Positions 16,630-26,624 are shown, counted from the stretch's first letter. The stretch: 64,000 bases of DNA from JAZDFC01 sp043808235 (GCA_043808235.1 JAZDFC010000105.1:124001-188000), one strand, 5' to 3'. The notes: generated from the letters alone by a model not told the origin. Program-made: numbers and translations.

Positions 16630-17916
16630 CTATTGAAGTTTCCCAATTGATATTTTAGCCATCGAGCCGGTACCCCCGACTACAATGATTGTATTTTGTG
16701 TTACATATAAGCCGTAGATTGTCGCGTATTCCTTAAAGGCTATGTTTGTGAAATCATACCAATCAACTCCGTTAAAATGCCATATTGTATTTGCTGAACC
16801 TGCTGCAACTACCTGCCCTGTACATCTGTCACCCCTAATAATATGTATTGTACCGATAGCATCTTTTATTTCTCGCGTCCATTTATCATTGTAATACCTA
16901 AGCGTTTTTGATCCGCTTATATAATATTCATTCTCGCTCATCACAAATACGGATTCATATAACTCTGTATCAAGTTCAAGTTCATTCATTAATCGCCAGT
17001 TTTGTCCGTTATATTTTAGTACAGTACTCGGGAAAACAAGAGAATTCCCACAGGCAAGAATTAGCGACTCATTTATTCCAAAAATATCTGTGAGGAATAT
17101 TTTAGTCGGTACATCCATAAGCGTGGCTCTTTGCCCGTTCCAATGCACGATCGTGCCTTCACCACTTGCGAGATATAAGTTGTTACTATTTGTACCCCAG
17201 ACACCATGATAACTTATATTTTCATACATAATTGGATCAGATATTTTCGACCACTTTGTCCCATCGTAATGGTATACAGTACTGGCAACTGACCAAATAT
17301 CATTTGCGCTAAAACCGAATATTGCATGTCCACCAACGCCGGCTATTGTATCCCAATCAGCACCATTAAAGTGTAACATCCCACATCCTATTCCATTAAT
17401 TTTTACGCTGCCTACAGCATAAACATTATTTTCATCTGTTCCCCAAACATCATATAGAACGCTTTGCCACTCGCCAATTGTTATTTCTTCCCATACATAA
17501 TTATGGCTTACCGGCTCGCGTGTTTTGGCGGTTACTGTTTTGCTCGTGTCGGTTGCTTTTTCGCCTTCAATCCGAACAGCGTAATAGCTGTATTCGGTGC
17601 CGTATTCCAATCCTTTCCCGCTGTAGTCGTCTGTTATTGTCGTATCCTTTACGGTTATAGGGTACTGCGCAATGTTGAATTTATTATCACCGTATTTGCG
17701 GATAAGTCTAATAAGTGAGTTAGCATTATTTGCTGTGTTTCTCACGTTTACTTTTATATACTTGTAGCTTTCTTCAACAATATTAATGGTAAGTGTGTCG
17801 TGCTTATCTTCAGGTATTATAGTCGGCGGGTCGGTTGTACTACACGATAACAGTAAAAAGCTGCAAGTTAAAAAGCTGGCAAGTAGTAATATTTTAATGC
17901 AGGTTTTGGTTTTCAT
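16630..17916 (-). CDS. Lipoprotein with Fn3-like domain and beta-propeller repeats
   Basis: Lipobox L-L-S-C about 25 residues from the start. After an extended linker comes an Fn3-like domain (about 35-135, ending T-V-T-A-K-T). Then come about six repeats of the type D-V-W-G-x-x-x-x-N-V-Y-A-V-G followed by L-H-F-N-G-x-x-W, which make a beta-propeller of the kind common in Ignavibacteria surface proteins. Probably an outer-membrane-anchored binding protein; ligand unknown. A TTG lies directly upstream of the chosen ATG (17916). First gene of a three-gene operon. Confidence 0.8.
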   Translation of the reverse strand: MKTKTCIKILLLASFLTCSFLLLSCSTTDPPTIIPEDKHDTLTINIVEESYKYIKVNVRNTANNANSLIRLIRKYGDNKFNIAQYPITVKDTTITDDYSGKGLEYGTEYSYYAVRIEGEKATDTSKTVTAKTREPVSHNYVWEEITIGEWQSVLYDVWGTDENNVYAVGSVKINGIGCGMLHFNGADWDTIAGVGGHAIFGFSANDIWSVASTVYHYDGTKWSKISDPIMYENISYHGVWGTNSNNLYLASGEGTIVHWNGQRATLMDVPTKIFLTDIFGINESLILACGNSLVFPSTVLKYNGQNWRLMNELELDTELYESVFVMSENEYYISGSKTLRYYNDKWTREIKDAIGTIHIIRGDRCTGQVVAAGSANTIWHFNGVDWYDFTNIAFKEYATIYGLYVTQNTIIVVGGTGSMAKISIGKLQ

Positions 17917-18009
17917 CAACAGCTCTGTGAATTAACGAATAGCCAAATTTACGGATTTTCGAATTCGTTAATTCAGTTCTTCAATCAAAATACTTTTCAT
18001 ACTCGTGCT

Positions 18010-18061
18010 CATAATCTTAATCTTACTCATTTTTCATCTTGAGAGTAAGATTAAGATTATG
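18010..18061. repeat. Perfect 19-bp inverted repeat (palindromic element)
   Basis: CATAATCTTAATCTTACTC (18010-18028) is exactly complementary to 18043-18061 across a 14-nt spacer. The A-T-A-A-T-C-T-T-A pattern recalls simple palindromic repeats of Bacteroidota genomes. It sits between the lipoprotein operon and the terminator of the subtilase and lacks a T-run, so it is more likely a dispersed element than a terminator. Confidence 0.75.
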
Positions 18062-18087
18062 AATAAAACTACAATACTAATAAAAAA

Positions 18088-18116
18088 AAGCCCGGCAGAA
18101 TTTTACCACCGGGCTT
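18088..18116 (-). terminator. Rho-independent terminator of the subtilase gene
   Basis: 8-bp stem (AAGCCCGG 18088-18095 with 18109-18116), with G-T/C-A closing the loop, followed on the minus strand by eight T residues. It lies 70 nt after the subtilase stop. Confidence 0.88.
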
Positions 18117-18186
18117 CAAATCAAATACATCTTTTATTCTATCTACTTAGAAGGAGTTCTTTGGACTAACTTCTGTCTCCTTAAAA

Positions 18187-21100
18187 TTATTTAACCAAAA
18201 GCATTTTCTTTATCGCTCTAAAATCTTTTGTGGCTCCGTTAACCGCGTTAGCCTCTATTACATAAATATAAATTCCCGAAGCATAATTTGTAGCTTTCCA
18301 TTGAACTTCATAGAATCCTGCGGGTTGGACTTTGTTTACAAGTTCATCGACCTTCTGACCAAGTGCATTATACAAGACAAGTTTAACTGCGCTTTCGTTT
18401 GGCAATGCATATCTAATCGTAGTTGTCGGATTGAACGGGTTCGGGTAATTCTGTTCCAAAACAAATTGCTGCGGTACAATTTCCACTTTTATTTCTTCGC
18501 TGTAATTTACCGAACCGTCATAATTAATTTGTTTCAGGCGATAGTGAACTTCTTTTCCACCAATATTTACTGCTTTGTCGGAAAAGGCATATTGCGTCTC
18601 TTCTTTTGTCGCGATTCCTTCAACAAAACCTATTTTCGACCATTGATTGTTTTCACTTCTTCTTTCAATTTCAAATCCTTTGTTGTTTGTTCCTGCCGTT
18701 GTTTTCCAGGTTAACAATACATCCAGTCCTTCGTTTACTGCGGCAAAGGACGTAAATTGTATAGGCATTTGTGAGCCGTCATAGGTCAGCGTAATATCTA
18801 ATCCGCTCATCGTAGCGGTTAAAGGATTAGAAAATGTTCCGGCTCCCGGTCCGTAAGTTTTGTTGATTAACGATCCTCCCATTAAATCTTTGATGTTCAT
18901 TGACACACCTGCAGGTATAGTAAAAGTCAATGTTAATCCCTTCGAACCGGATTCCAGGCGATAATTCAATCTATGGGTAAACTCACCCGTTGTGCCCATT
19001 CCTCCTTGTTTGTAATCTCGATAAGATTCGAAATAGTCTGCAGGATCTGTTGAAACAAATCTGGCGTCAAAACCGGGGCCTACTGGCGGAAGATTTGGCT
19101 CATCCAAAGATTTATCGATTCCACTTGTTGCGGCAGGATCAATTCCCGCGTAAAGATTAATATTAAATTCGCTTACTCCATCAGATGCAACCATTGGCAC
19201 TTCAACCAAACCGCCTGATGTATTCTCATCCAGCGGTTCTTTACTTAAAAACTCATCGTTAGCGCTTGTTGCATTATATTTAATTGTTCCTGCCTGCGTT
19301 GCCTTTATCCAATAACCTCGACCAGGTTCCAACAAATTTTCGGAATAATAAACGTTATTATAACCAAAGAAATCCGAAGACAATATTCCGGCCGGGGTTG
19401 TTGTAATTTTTGAAACATCAACATATCTTTCAAAAGGACCAATAATATTCCACCCGGCGTTAAGTGAAATTGTCGCCGAGCTTAATGTGCCCGTAATTGG
19501 AACCGTAGATGCAGAGGCAAATTTTAACCAATATCCCACACCGTTTGCAAGAGTTGCTGCCGCAGTATATGTACCTGTGTATGCAAAAGCTTGAGAAGTA
19601 GCAGTTGGGAAAAGAGTAGCAACCGACATATCGGTCGCCACAACCGGAATTGAAATAATATTCCAACCCGAATTAAGTTCAACATTTCTTGTTATTGACC
19701 CGGTGGAGGTAACTATCATTTCTACCTTCACAGTTACTACGGTTTTTGATGGATCGTTGCTTGTAATTACAGCATCCATTGAGTAATTACCCTGCGGCAT
19801 ATGAGATGATGTAAATTCCAATTCAACTTTAGCGGTATTACCATTTAGAATTCTTCCATCTGCGTTATTTGCGTTCAACCACTCAGGCTCCGCCGAATAC
19901 AAAATTGCCAGATTAGGTTTTAAGTAATTCGAGTTACTTGAAACTTGCAATCCATCAGCGCCACTGTAATTTTCTATACCGACAGAAGCATGATTGTTGG
20001 AGTTGTCTACTTGTTTATAATAACATAAGATTCTGCCGTTTTGATTTAACACAACTTGAAAATTTAAATAATTGCTCGAGCCAAAGTAACGCCAATTTGT
20101 ATATTGGATTATAAATTTGTCAACCTTTAATTGATAATAAACATGACCATTTTGCGAACCATCCAAATCTCCCCAAATTGGCGCAATAAAATCATTTGGA
20201 GGGATTGCATTTGGAATAGTCAAATGAGTGGTGGTGGATCCAGTGAAAGGAGAAAACATTACCAATCCATTTGTATTCAAATGAACCTGTGTATATGAAT
20301 TATTATAATATTTAAAAGTGAAGCCTATGTTTATTGGGTCAGAATATCCGTCGTCAACGGCAGATGATGAACCACTCGAAGCAGTCCAGGAAGTAACTTC
20401 AGTACCTGTGGTGGATATATCATCCCATATATAGGCAGGCCCATCCGGATCATCGCTATCAATCCATTCATAACCAAAAATATCGGGTCCGCCAGATCCG
20501 TAAATAGTCTGTTCGCCGTCCGAGTATTTCGTACCCTTAGGTAAAGTGTTTTTTATTGAGTTGTCTTTTCTTTCGGGTTTAACTCTTAAATTTACCGTTC
20601 CGAAAGGGAATGTATTATTTGTCAACTGGACCGAATAATCCAGAGAAGATAAATATGCAGTAGTATTCGAAATACGAATTGTATCTACGAGCGTAACCCC
20701 CAGGTTAACAATATTGAGAATACTTAATGGATCGACATTCATGTTTGGCGCGCCCCATGTGGTACCTAAAATTACATTTGAAATTTCAGAAGCGTTATCC
20801 CAAATATCAAATGATTTTATGGCGATGTAATAGGGTGTGCCGAAATTCAGCGGGCTGATGGAAATAAATTCAGCGCTGCCCGGAGCCAGCGGAGGTGTGT
20901 TGTAAGTAACTCGCGTAGCATTTTGAAAATCGGTTTCATTGGTAATAGGATTTATTGAATACCTAATATCGTATGCGGTTACACCGAATACAGTTGCATC
21001 GTCAGGCGCCGTAAATGATATCTGCAATTCATCCGAAAGCACATTAGATATCGCAAGATCGGTGATTCGTGTTGGGGGTGTTGCATCGGGCATAACGGTT

Positions 21101-22506
21101 GCCGCTAATGTTGCTTTGTGGGCATTTAATCTACCTCCGGTTGCAGTAAGTCCGTTAAGACTTGTGATCGGGTCAATGTTCGATAGTAAAAACATTCTCA
21201 TATACAATGCAAGCTGATCAGGCGCGTCATCATATTGATTTAGCAATTGAACTGTAGCTGCTGAATACATAAGAGCAATTGTGCCGGTAACATGCGGTGT
21301 GGCAATTGAAGTTCCGGTTACATTTATATAATTACTTAAAAGAACGGTCGTCAGAACATTTGTTCCCGGCGCCCCAAGATCAATAGAAATATTACCATAT
21401 CCGGCAGTAGCATTTAATAAGTCGTTATGATCGGTATTGGTAACTCCAATAAAATATTGGCTTGTACAACGAGTAGGAATATCACCGACTTCCTCAACAT
21501 CCCAGCTTGAGTTTGGAGCTCCACCAACGCTTAGAACTCCAACTGTTCCCAACGAATCATACATAGCACACCATAGCGGAAAATCTTCAGGCTGACCTTG
21601 ATCAACACCGAAGGAAGAATTTGTTACAACAACAAAAGCTCCTTTGGCTCCATTAGTCTCGTTATATAAGGCTCTCATTTCATAAGCATAACCATAGGCT
21701 TCAACTACAATGTCTTCTGTGGCAGAGGATCCGGCTATCGGAAGAATTTTAGCACCCCACGAAATACTTGCGACTCCGGTACCATTATTTGTACTAGCGC
21801 CTGCAACTCCCGAAACGCTCGTTCCGTGGCTATTCGTAACAGGCGAGGGCATTGTACCGGAAGAATTATAGGCATTCCAACCTTTATAATCGTCAATGTA
21901 GCCATTTAAATCATCATCAATTCCATTATTCTGAATTTCCAGGGAATTTACAAAAAAGTTTAAATCGGGCGCTGAAAAATCAAATTGACTGTCAATTATT
22001 GCCATTACAATAACATCTCCGTTAGCAGAAACAGCATCGCTTGCAATATCCCATGCTTCCGGTGCATCAATATCCGCATCAACTGTGCCGCCCGTTTGAG
22101 CTCTATTATGTAATGCCCACTGGTCCTGAAATCTCAAATCGTTGGGGACAACGCTTGTTGTTGCGTTTTGCTTATTCGATGGATTGCTGCTTGTTGCACT
22201 TCGTTCTGAAACGAAGTGGTTATGTTGTACAACTTTCACCTCTGTGTTCCTCTTCATTTCTAAAAGAGCAGATTCCGGAGTAATTTTCGCATCATCAAAT
22301 TCAACCAGCCATATATTTAATCTTTTTGATAATGGCCGGATAATGTTAAAATTAATATCGGAGTGATCTTTCTGGAATTTCGTCATATCCAAAGTGGGAT
22401 CAAATTGGATAATCATTTGATTTGCAACATAATTTCTGAGTTGCTGACCGGAACTTACATAAAACGGAATAACCAACAACAGAATGATTAAAAATAGCTT
22501 CTTCAT
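18187..22506 (-). CDS. Secreted subtilisin-like protease (S8) with T9SS sorting domain
   Basis: 1439 residues with signal peptide. Propeptide-like region (25-100), then an S8 catalytic domain: Asp172 in I-I-D-S, His227 in N-S-H-G-T-S-V-S-G-V-A-G, oxyanion Asn296, Ser400 in G-T-S-I-A-T-P-H-V. The E-I-Q-N-N-G-I-D-D-D-x-N-G-Y-I-D-D calcium-type loop is typical of Bacteroidota subtilases. The long C-terminal part holds an Fn3-like domain (about 480-580), a jelly-roll/lectin-like region (about 690-850), two S-G-W-N-I-I/L-N-A-G-W-N-I-I repeats (about 965-1060) and a type A sorting domain. Expected role: surface-exposed or released proteolysis. Divergent from the HAD gene. Confidence 0.92.
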   Translation of the reverse strand: MKKLFLIILLLVIPFYVSSGQQLRNYVANQMIIQFDPTLDMTKFQKDHSDINFNIIRPLSKRLNIWLVEFDDAKITPESALLEMKRNTEVKVVQHNHFVSERSATSSNPSNKQNATTSVVPNDLRFQDQWALHNRAQTGGTVDADIDAPEAWDIASDAVSANGDVIVMAIIDSQFDFSAPDLNFFVNSLEIQNNGIDDDLNGYIDDYKGWNAYNSSGTMPSPVTNSHGTSVSGVAGASTNNGTGVASISWGAKILPIAGSSATEDIVVEAYGYAYEMRALYNETNGAKGAFVVVTNSSFGVDQGQPEDFPLWCAMYDSLGTVGVLSVGGAPNSSWDVEEVGDIPTRCTSQYFIGVTNTDHNDLLNATAGYGNISIDLGAPGTNVLTTVLLSNYINVTGTSIATPHVTGTIALMYSAATVQLLNQYDDAPDQLALYMRMFLLSNIDPITSLNGLTATGGRLNAHKATLAATVMPDATPPTRITDLAISNVLSDELQISFTAPDDATVFGVTAYDIRYSINPITNETDFQNATRVTYNTPPLAPGSAEFISISPLNFGTPYYIAIKSFDIWDNASEISNVILGTTWGAPNMNVDPLSILNIVNLGVTLVDTIRISNTTAYLSSLDYSVQLTNNTFPFGTVNLRVKPERKDNSIKNTLPKGTKYSDGEQTIYGSGGPDIFGYEWIDSDDPDGPAYIWDDISTTGTEVTSWTASSGSSSAVDDGYSDPINIGFTFKYYNNSYTQVHLNTNGLVMFSPFTGSTTTHLTIPNAIPPNDFIAPIWGDLDGSQNGHVYYQLKVDKFIIQYTNWRYFGSSNYLNFQVVLNQNGRILCYYKQVDNSNNHASVGIENYSGADGLQVSSNSNYLKPNLAILYSAEPEWLNANNADGRILNGNTAKVELEFTSSHMPQGNYSMDAVITSNDPSKTVVTVKVEMIVTSTGSITRNVELNSGWNIISIPVVATDMSVATLFPTATSQAFAYTGTYTAAATLANGVGYWLKFASASTVPITGTLSSATISLNAGWNIIGPFERYVDVSKITTTPAGILSSDFFGYNNVYYSENLLEPGRGYWIKATQAGTIKYNATSANDEFLSKEPLDENTSGGLVEVPMVASDGVSEFNINLYAGIDPAATSGIDKSLDEPNLPPVGPGFDARFVSTDPADYFESYRDYKQGGMGTTGEFTHRLNYRLESGSKGLTLTFTIPAGVSMNIKDLMGGSLINKTYGPGAGTFSNPLTATMSGLDITLTYDGSQMPIQFTSFAAVNEGLDVLLTWKTTAGTNNKGFEIERRSENNQWSKIGFVEGIATKEETQYAFSDKAVNIGGKEVHYRLKQINYDGSVNYSEEIKVEIVPQQFVLEQNYPNPFNPTTTIRYALPNESAVKLVLYNALGQKVDELVNKVQPAGFYEVQWKATNYASGIYIYVIEANAVNGATKDFRAIKKMLLVK

Positions 22507-22603
22507 AGATTCCTCTAAATAATTTTATTATAAAAGCCGGAGGTGTATTTTTAAAGGGTAAAATATAATGGTTTATGTGTTAAAATTCATTCTATAAATT
22601 TAG

Positions 22604-22611
22604 TACCTTTG
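22604..22611 (+). promoter_or_regulatory. Candidate Bacteroidota-type -7 box upstream of the HAD operon
   Basis: TACCTTTG matches the TAnnTTTG -7 element used by the Bacteroidota primary sigma factor and lies 59 nt before the HAD start. A good -33 TTTG is not visible, so support is partial. Confidence 0.3.
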
Positions 22612-22669
22612 TATAAATACATTATTTTTATTCGGATTAGAAACCCAAAACCCAATCTGACCAAACGAC

Positions 22670-23326
22670 ATGAACCAAATCACAAAATATAATTTAGTTG
22701 TCTTCGATCTTGACGGAACCTTAATCGACTCGAAAGAAACCATATACCTTTCCACAACAAAAGCATTCGAGCTTATAAGCTGCCCTGTTGAGATTAACAG
22801 AGAGCAGTTCAATTCAATGATTGGGATGCATTTTAAAGATATTTTTACCGAATTAAACATAATCGTTGACGACCTCGAAGCATTTCTGGTGCGTTATAAA
22901 TCTGTTTACTTTGATTATATAAAAACATCAACAATATACCCCGGGGTTGTTGAAATTCTTGAATACCTTGTTAAACTAAATGTGAAGATCGCTTTGTTAA
23001 CAACCAAAGGCCAGGATCAGGCGGATAAAATTTTGAACTACTTTGATCTTGCAAAATATTTCAATTCGATTAGCGGAAGAGTAAATGGTTTGCCCATCAA
23101 ACCCGCCCCCGACCCGCTCCTTAAAATTTGTAATGATTTAAATACTCTCCCGGCAAAAACTTTAATCGTAGGCGACACCGAGCTCGATATTCAATGTGGA
23201 AAGAATGCTCTCGCTAATACATGTGCCGTTACTTTTGGATACCGACAAATTGATTTTTTACGAAACGAAAATCCGGATTTTATAATTGATTCATTCTGGC
23301 AAATTAAAGACATCATCACAAATTGA
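22670..23326 (+). CDS. HAD-superfamily phosphatase (subfamily IA)
   Basis: 218 residues, complete. HAD motifs: I F-D-L-D-G-T-L-I-D with nucleophile Asp13 and Asp15, II T111 in L-L-T-T-K, III Lys144 in I-K-P-A-P-D-P, IV G-D-T-E-L-D with Asp169 and Asp173. The cap between residues 20 and 90 is the small helical type of phosphoglycolate phosphatase/beta-phosphoglucomutase relatives. Cytoplasmic small-molecule phosphatase; substrate not resolved. First gene of a tight operon: the crotonase begins 9 nt after its stop. Confidence 0.9.
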   Translation: MNQITKYNLVVFDLDGTLIDSKETIYLSTTKAFELISCPVEINREQFNSMIGMHFKDIFTELNIIVDDLEAFLVRYKSVYFDYIKTSTIYPGVVEILEYLVKLNVKIALLTTKGQDQADKILNYFDLAKYFNSISGRVNGLPIKPAPDPLLKICNDLNTLPAKTLIVGDTELDIQCGKNALANTCAVTFGYRQIDFLRNENPDFIIDSFWQIKDIITN

Positions 23327-23335
23327 GCTTTAAAA

Positions 23336-24106
23336 ATGGATAATGAAGGCAAGATCGATTCATCTCTAAACCAAGGCATCGGTACAATTAGTTTTTATCA
23401 CCCACGTAGTAATTCTCTGCCCGGAAAATTATTAAATGCTCTTGCTGGTGAATTTGAAAAATTTTCTCACTTAGCCGAATGTATGGTTATCGTTTTAAAA
23501 AGCGAGGGAAACAAAGCATTCTGTGCCGGTGCGTCATTTGATGAATTGCTTTCAATTAAAAATCTATCCGAAGGAAAAGAATTTTTTATGGGCTTTGCCC
23601 GCGTAATTAATGCAATGAGAAAATGTTCACAATTTATTATTGCACGGATACAAGGAAAAATTGTTGGCGGAGGTGTAGGGCTCGCTTCTGCGGCAGATTA
23701 TGTTTTGGCTTTAGATTCGGCATCTGTTCGATTGAGTGAGCTTACTCTTGGAATTGGTCCCTTTGTTATCAGCGCTGTTGTTGAAAGAAAAATCGGTAAA
23801 TCCGCACTTGGTGAAATGGCGCTTGATACAGAATGGAAGTCCCCGGAATGGGCTGTACAGAAAGGGCTATATAATAAATTGTTACCTTCAATTGAAGACC
23901 TCGATAAAGCAGTAAATGCACTTGCATCCAAACTTGCTGCGAGCAATCCCCGGTCGATGGTGGATATAAAAAAAATGCTGTGGCGGGGAACGGAGAACTG
24001 GGACGAACTGCTCGAACAGGAAGCTGAGATTAGCAGCAAACATGCTCTCTCGGAATATACAATCAAGCATATAAACGAATTTAAGAAGGGGAGTGAACGA
24101 CCATGA
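23336..24106 (+). CDS. Enoyl-CoA hydratase/isomerase-family protein (LiuC-like)
   Basis: 256 residues, crotonase fold. Oxyanion-hole segments F-C-A-G-A-S-F-D-E-L (62-71) and G-G-G-V-G-L-A (111-117) are present. Of the two catalytic glutamates of classical enoyl-CoA hydratase, the first position is Gly (G-G-G-V-G-L-A instead of G-G-G-C-E-L-A) and the second is kept (Glu135 in L-S-E-L-T-L-G). The L-S-E-x-x-L-G-I-x-P-x-V-I-S stretch is the pattern of methylglutaconyl-CoA hydratases (LiuC/AUH), so leucine degradation is one possibility. It overlaps the beta-lactamase start by 4 nt (ATGA). Confidence 0.85.
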   Translation: MDNEGKIDSSLNQGIGTISFYHPRSNSLPGKLLNALAGEFEKFSHLAECMVIVLKSEGNKAFCAGASFDELLSIKNLSEGKEFFMGFARVINAMRKCSQFIIARIQGKIVGGGVGLASAADYVLALDSASVRLSELTLGIGPFVISAVVERKIGKSALGEMALDTEWKSPEWAVQKGLYNKLLPSIEDLDKAVNALASKLAASNPRSMVDIKKMLWRGTENWDELLEQEAEISSKHALSEYTIKHINEFKKGSERP

Positions 24107-24897
24107 AATCTTTATTCATGATATCCTTACTATCGCTTAGCGTATGTGGACTAACTGCACAAACAGTTGACACTGTTAATCTCGCAAATTATTTCGGAGA
24201 TTACCGGGGCACTTTTGTTTTGTATGATATGAACAACAACAAAATCTACAAACATAACCCTCAAAGAGCGCATGAACAATTTACTCCGGCATCTACTTTT
24301 AAAATCCCGAATTCATTAATTGGTCTTGAGACAGGAGTTATTCCGGATGACAAATATGTAATTCCATGGGATAGCGTAAAAAGAGAATTTGACTCATGGA
24401 ACAGAGATCATGATTTGCGAAGTGCAATGAAGTTTTCTGTCGTCCCGTATTACCAGGAGTTGGCTCGAAGAGTGGGCGAAGTAAGTATGAAAGAATTCAT
24501 TAATAAATTTAATTACGGCAATATGGATGTATCCGGCGGAATAGATATGTTCTGGCTAAGAGGGGGGTTGTTCATTTCGGCAGACGAACAAATAACTTTT
24601 CTAAAAAAGTTTTACGAAAACATATTACAAATTTCAGAACGGTCTATCAATATTGTAAAAGATATTCTCATAAAAGAAAAGACCGATAAATTTACCTTCA
24701 GCGCTAAGACCGGCACAGGAATGACGTTCGAAGGAGAGATCAAAAAATATATTGCATGGTATGTAGGTTACGTTGAACAGAACAACAATGTATATTTCTT
24801 TGCGATGAATTTTGATGCTTACGATTTTAATTCGGTTTATAACGACAGGCTTGATATAACCAGGAAAGTTTTAAATCGCTTTGGTTTGATGTTATAA
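24103..24897 (+). CDS. Class D (OXA-type) beta-lactamase
   Basis: 264 residues with signal peptide (to about Ala19), so periplasmic. All class D motifs are intact: S-T-F-K with Ser64 and Lys67, S-V-V at 112-114, Y-G-N at 138-140, F-W-L-R-G-G with the tryptophan (Trp151) that stabilises carboxylated lysine, K-T-G-T-G at 202-206 and the Y-V-G-Y-V-E strand. It should hydrolyse beta-lactams by the serine mechanism; the substrate range cannot be read. It is chromosome-like in context: third gene of a HAD-crotonase operon with an ATGA overlap, no mobile element or integron signals nearby, and codon use like its neighbours. Probably an intrinsic gene rather than an acquired one. Confidence 0.92.
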   Translation: MKSLFMISLLSLSVCGLTAQTVDTVNLANYFGDYRGTFVLYDMNNNKIYKHNPQRAHEQFTPASTFKIPNSLIGLETGVIPDDKYVIPWDSVKREFDSWNRDHDLRSAMKFSVVPYYQELARRVGEVSMKEFINKFNYGNMDVSGGIDMFWLRGGLFISADEQITFLKKFYENILQISERSINIVKDILIKEKTDKFTFSAKTGTGMTFEGEIKKYIAWYVGYVEQNNNVYFFAMNFDAYDFNSVYNDRLDITRKVLNRFGLML

Positions 24898-24899
24898 CA

Positions 24900-24925
24900 A
24901 CAGGGGTGACAAACATCACCCCTGT
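24900..24925. terminator. Bidirectional terminator between convergent genes
   Basis: Perfect 10-bp stem (ACAGGGGTGA, 24900-24909, with 24916-24925) and a 6-nt loop, placed between the beta-lactamase stop and the stop of the minus-strand secreted protein. The T-run is weak. Confidence 0.7.
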
Positions 24926-24937
24926 GAATAACTAAAT

Positions 24938-26422
24938 TTATTTCAGCAGCATACATTTATTTGTTTTAGTGAAATTGTCAGTTTTAATTTGATAGAAATA
25001 TAATCCGGAGGACACTCCTTTTTTCTCCAAATCAAGTCCGTCCCAAATTATTTTATATGTTCCGCTATTGTATTCTTTATTATCTATAAGCGTTGTAATA
25101 ATCCTTCCCAAAACATCATATATTACCAATGTAACAGTTTCTCTTTGCGTAAGAGAAAATTCGATAGTTGTCGATGGATTAAACGGATTCGGGTAATTTG
25201 AAAGTGAGTATTCGCCAGGATATATTAATTGATCGGTTACGCTAACCGGTTCATGCAAGTAAATTGTATTCTTCGTACTATCACGCCATGCAAGTTGACC
25301 TTTTGCCGCTCCATCCCAAACTTTAAAATAGTTTTCAAGATACGGTGTGGATTCCGACAAATAATAACTATAAAAATTTCCCGTTTCGTACTGCCAACCC
25401 TTTGTTACATATTTCGAGTATAGCTCTTCGGCAATAAACCAATCTTCGGTATAACTATAGTCTGTTTTCTCGTAAGGCACCCATGTGTTTTCAATCCACT
25501 CAAATCGTTCGGTATATTCATTATACCAGCCGTCTTTCGCGACCGCAACATAAGAATAGTGATACCACTTATAGTATTCCCATCGATCGGTATTCCATCC
25601 GTTATTGTATTCATCAATCAAATTATCATTACTATCGTAAGAATAGGTATACTGACCTGAATTTTGCCAGTCGGTAGAAGACCAATATTTGTAAGTTTTT
25701 TTATCAAGAAGTCCGTTAGAATATTCGTGTGATGTCCACGATGAGTTCTCAAACTGCCCGGTAAGATCATCCCAAAAAAATCCGTACCGATTTTCGAGCA
25801 ACCACTTTTCGTTATAAGGAATGTAGGTATATATAGATTTGGATTTTGATGATCCGCCCACGTACCAGTATTCAAACAACGATTCAATCATATTTCCGTG
25901 CTCATCATATTGCATCGTTTGTTTAGATTCCATTTCCCATCCTTTAGCGTCTTTCCATGAGTACCATTCAATCATCACAAGATTGTTTGATGCATCATAG
26001 GTGTTATGAAGCATTGAGGAATTTTCCCATCCTTTACTTGCAAACATTTTCCATACAATATCCGCAAGACGTCCTACGTCATCGTACGTATACCATGATC
26101 CTTCAATGATAACCCACAGCCCCAATTTTAGCATTTCAAAAATGATGTAATCAATTAAATATCCCGGAAGTCCCGGATGACCTCCGCCAAGTATTGCCAT
26201 GGTTACATTCTTTGGCGAAGTATTAATCGTATAGAAATCTTTACTTTGAGGAACATTATTATATTCGGGCAAAACAACTTTTTGAATTATTTCATAAACC
26301 TGCTGTTTGGAAAGTTGAGCGGTTTTTGTTTGGGAGGAATGTTCTTTATTTGTTGCATAACCGGAATTCACTGCAAAAAGCAGTGGAAAAATAATTATAT
26401 AGAATAGTAATTTTTCTTTCAT
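24938..26422 (-). CDS. T9SS-secreted protein with YD-like repeats
   Basis: About 494 residues from the ATG at 26422. This start was chosen because a GGAG lies 7-8 nt before it and the signal peptide begins there; an ATG at 26434 is in frame. Residues about 110-370 are built of irregular repeats in which W/Y-rich strands alternate with turns such as Y-D-E-H-G-N-M-I-E, Y-D-S-N-D-N-L-I-D-E and Y-D-A-S-N-N-L-V, resembling YD/RHS-type beta strands. The C-terminus is a type A sorting domain (N-Y-P-N-P-F-N-P, ending K-C-M-L-L-K). No catalytic motif; likely a surface adhesin or shell protein. Confidence 0.8.
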   Translation of the reverse strand: MKEKLLFYIIIFPLLFAVNSGYATNKEHSSQTKTAQLSKQQVYEIIQKVVLPEYNNVPQSKDFYTINTSPKNVTMAILGGGHPGLPGYLIDYIIFEMLKLGLWVIIEGSWYTYDDVGRLADIVWKMFASKGWENSSMLHNTYDASNNLVMIEWYSWKDAKGWEMESKQTMQYDEHGNMIESLFEYWYVGGSSKSKSIYTYIPYNEKWLLENRYGFFWDDLTGQFENSSWTSHEYSNGLLDKKTYKYWSSTDWQNSGQYTYSYDSNDNLIDEYNNGWNTDRWEYYKWYHYSYVAVAKDGWYNEYTERFEWIENTWVPYEKTDYSYTEDWFIAEELYSKYVTKGWQYETGNFYSYYLSESTPYLENYFKVWDGAAKGQLAWRDSTKNTIYLHEPVSVTDQLIYPGEYSLSNYPNPFNPSTTIEFSLTQRETVTLVIYDVLGRIITTLIDNKEYNSGTYKIIWDGLDLEKKGVSSGLYFYQIKTDNFTKTNKCMLLK

Positions 26423-26624
26423 ACTCGGCTCCATGCTTGGTTATATGAATTTAATCTTCTCAAAAATGGTGAAATTAATTTCTATATATTTTTTAATCGT
26501 CTGTAGTATGAAAAAACAACGCTGATATTAAATGCTCGATTCTACCTTCAAAATACGAATTGAGAATAAAAATTCCAATCCAATATTTGAATTAAATCCT
26601 CTTCGTAAAAAAAAGTTCTAAGGT

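Noticed and set aside
24103..24897. Gene cassette or integron origin for the beta-lactamase
   Set aside because: No attC-like site, integrase, insertion sequence or composition change around it; it overlaps a metabolic gene.
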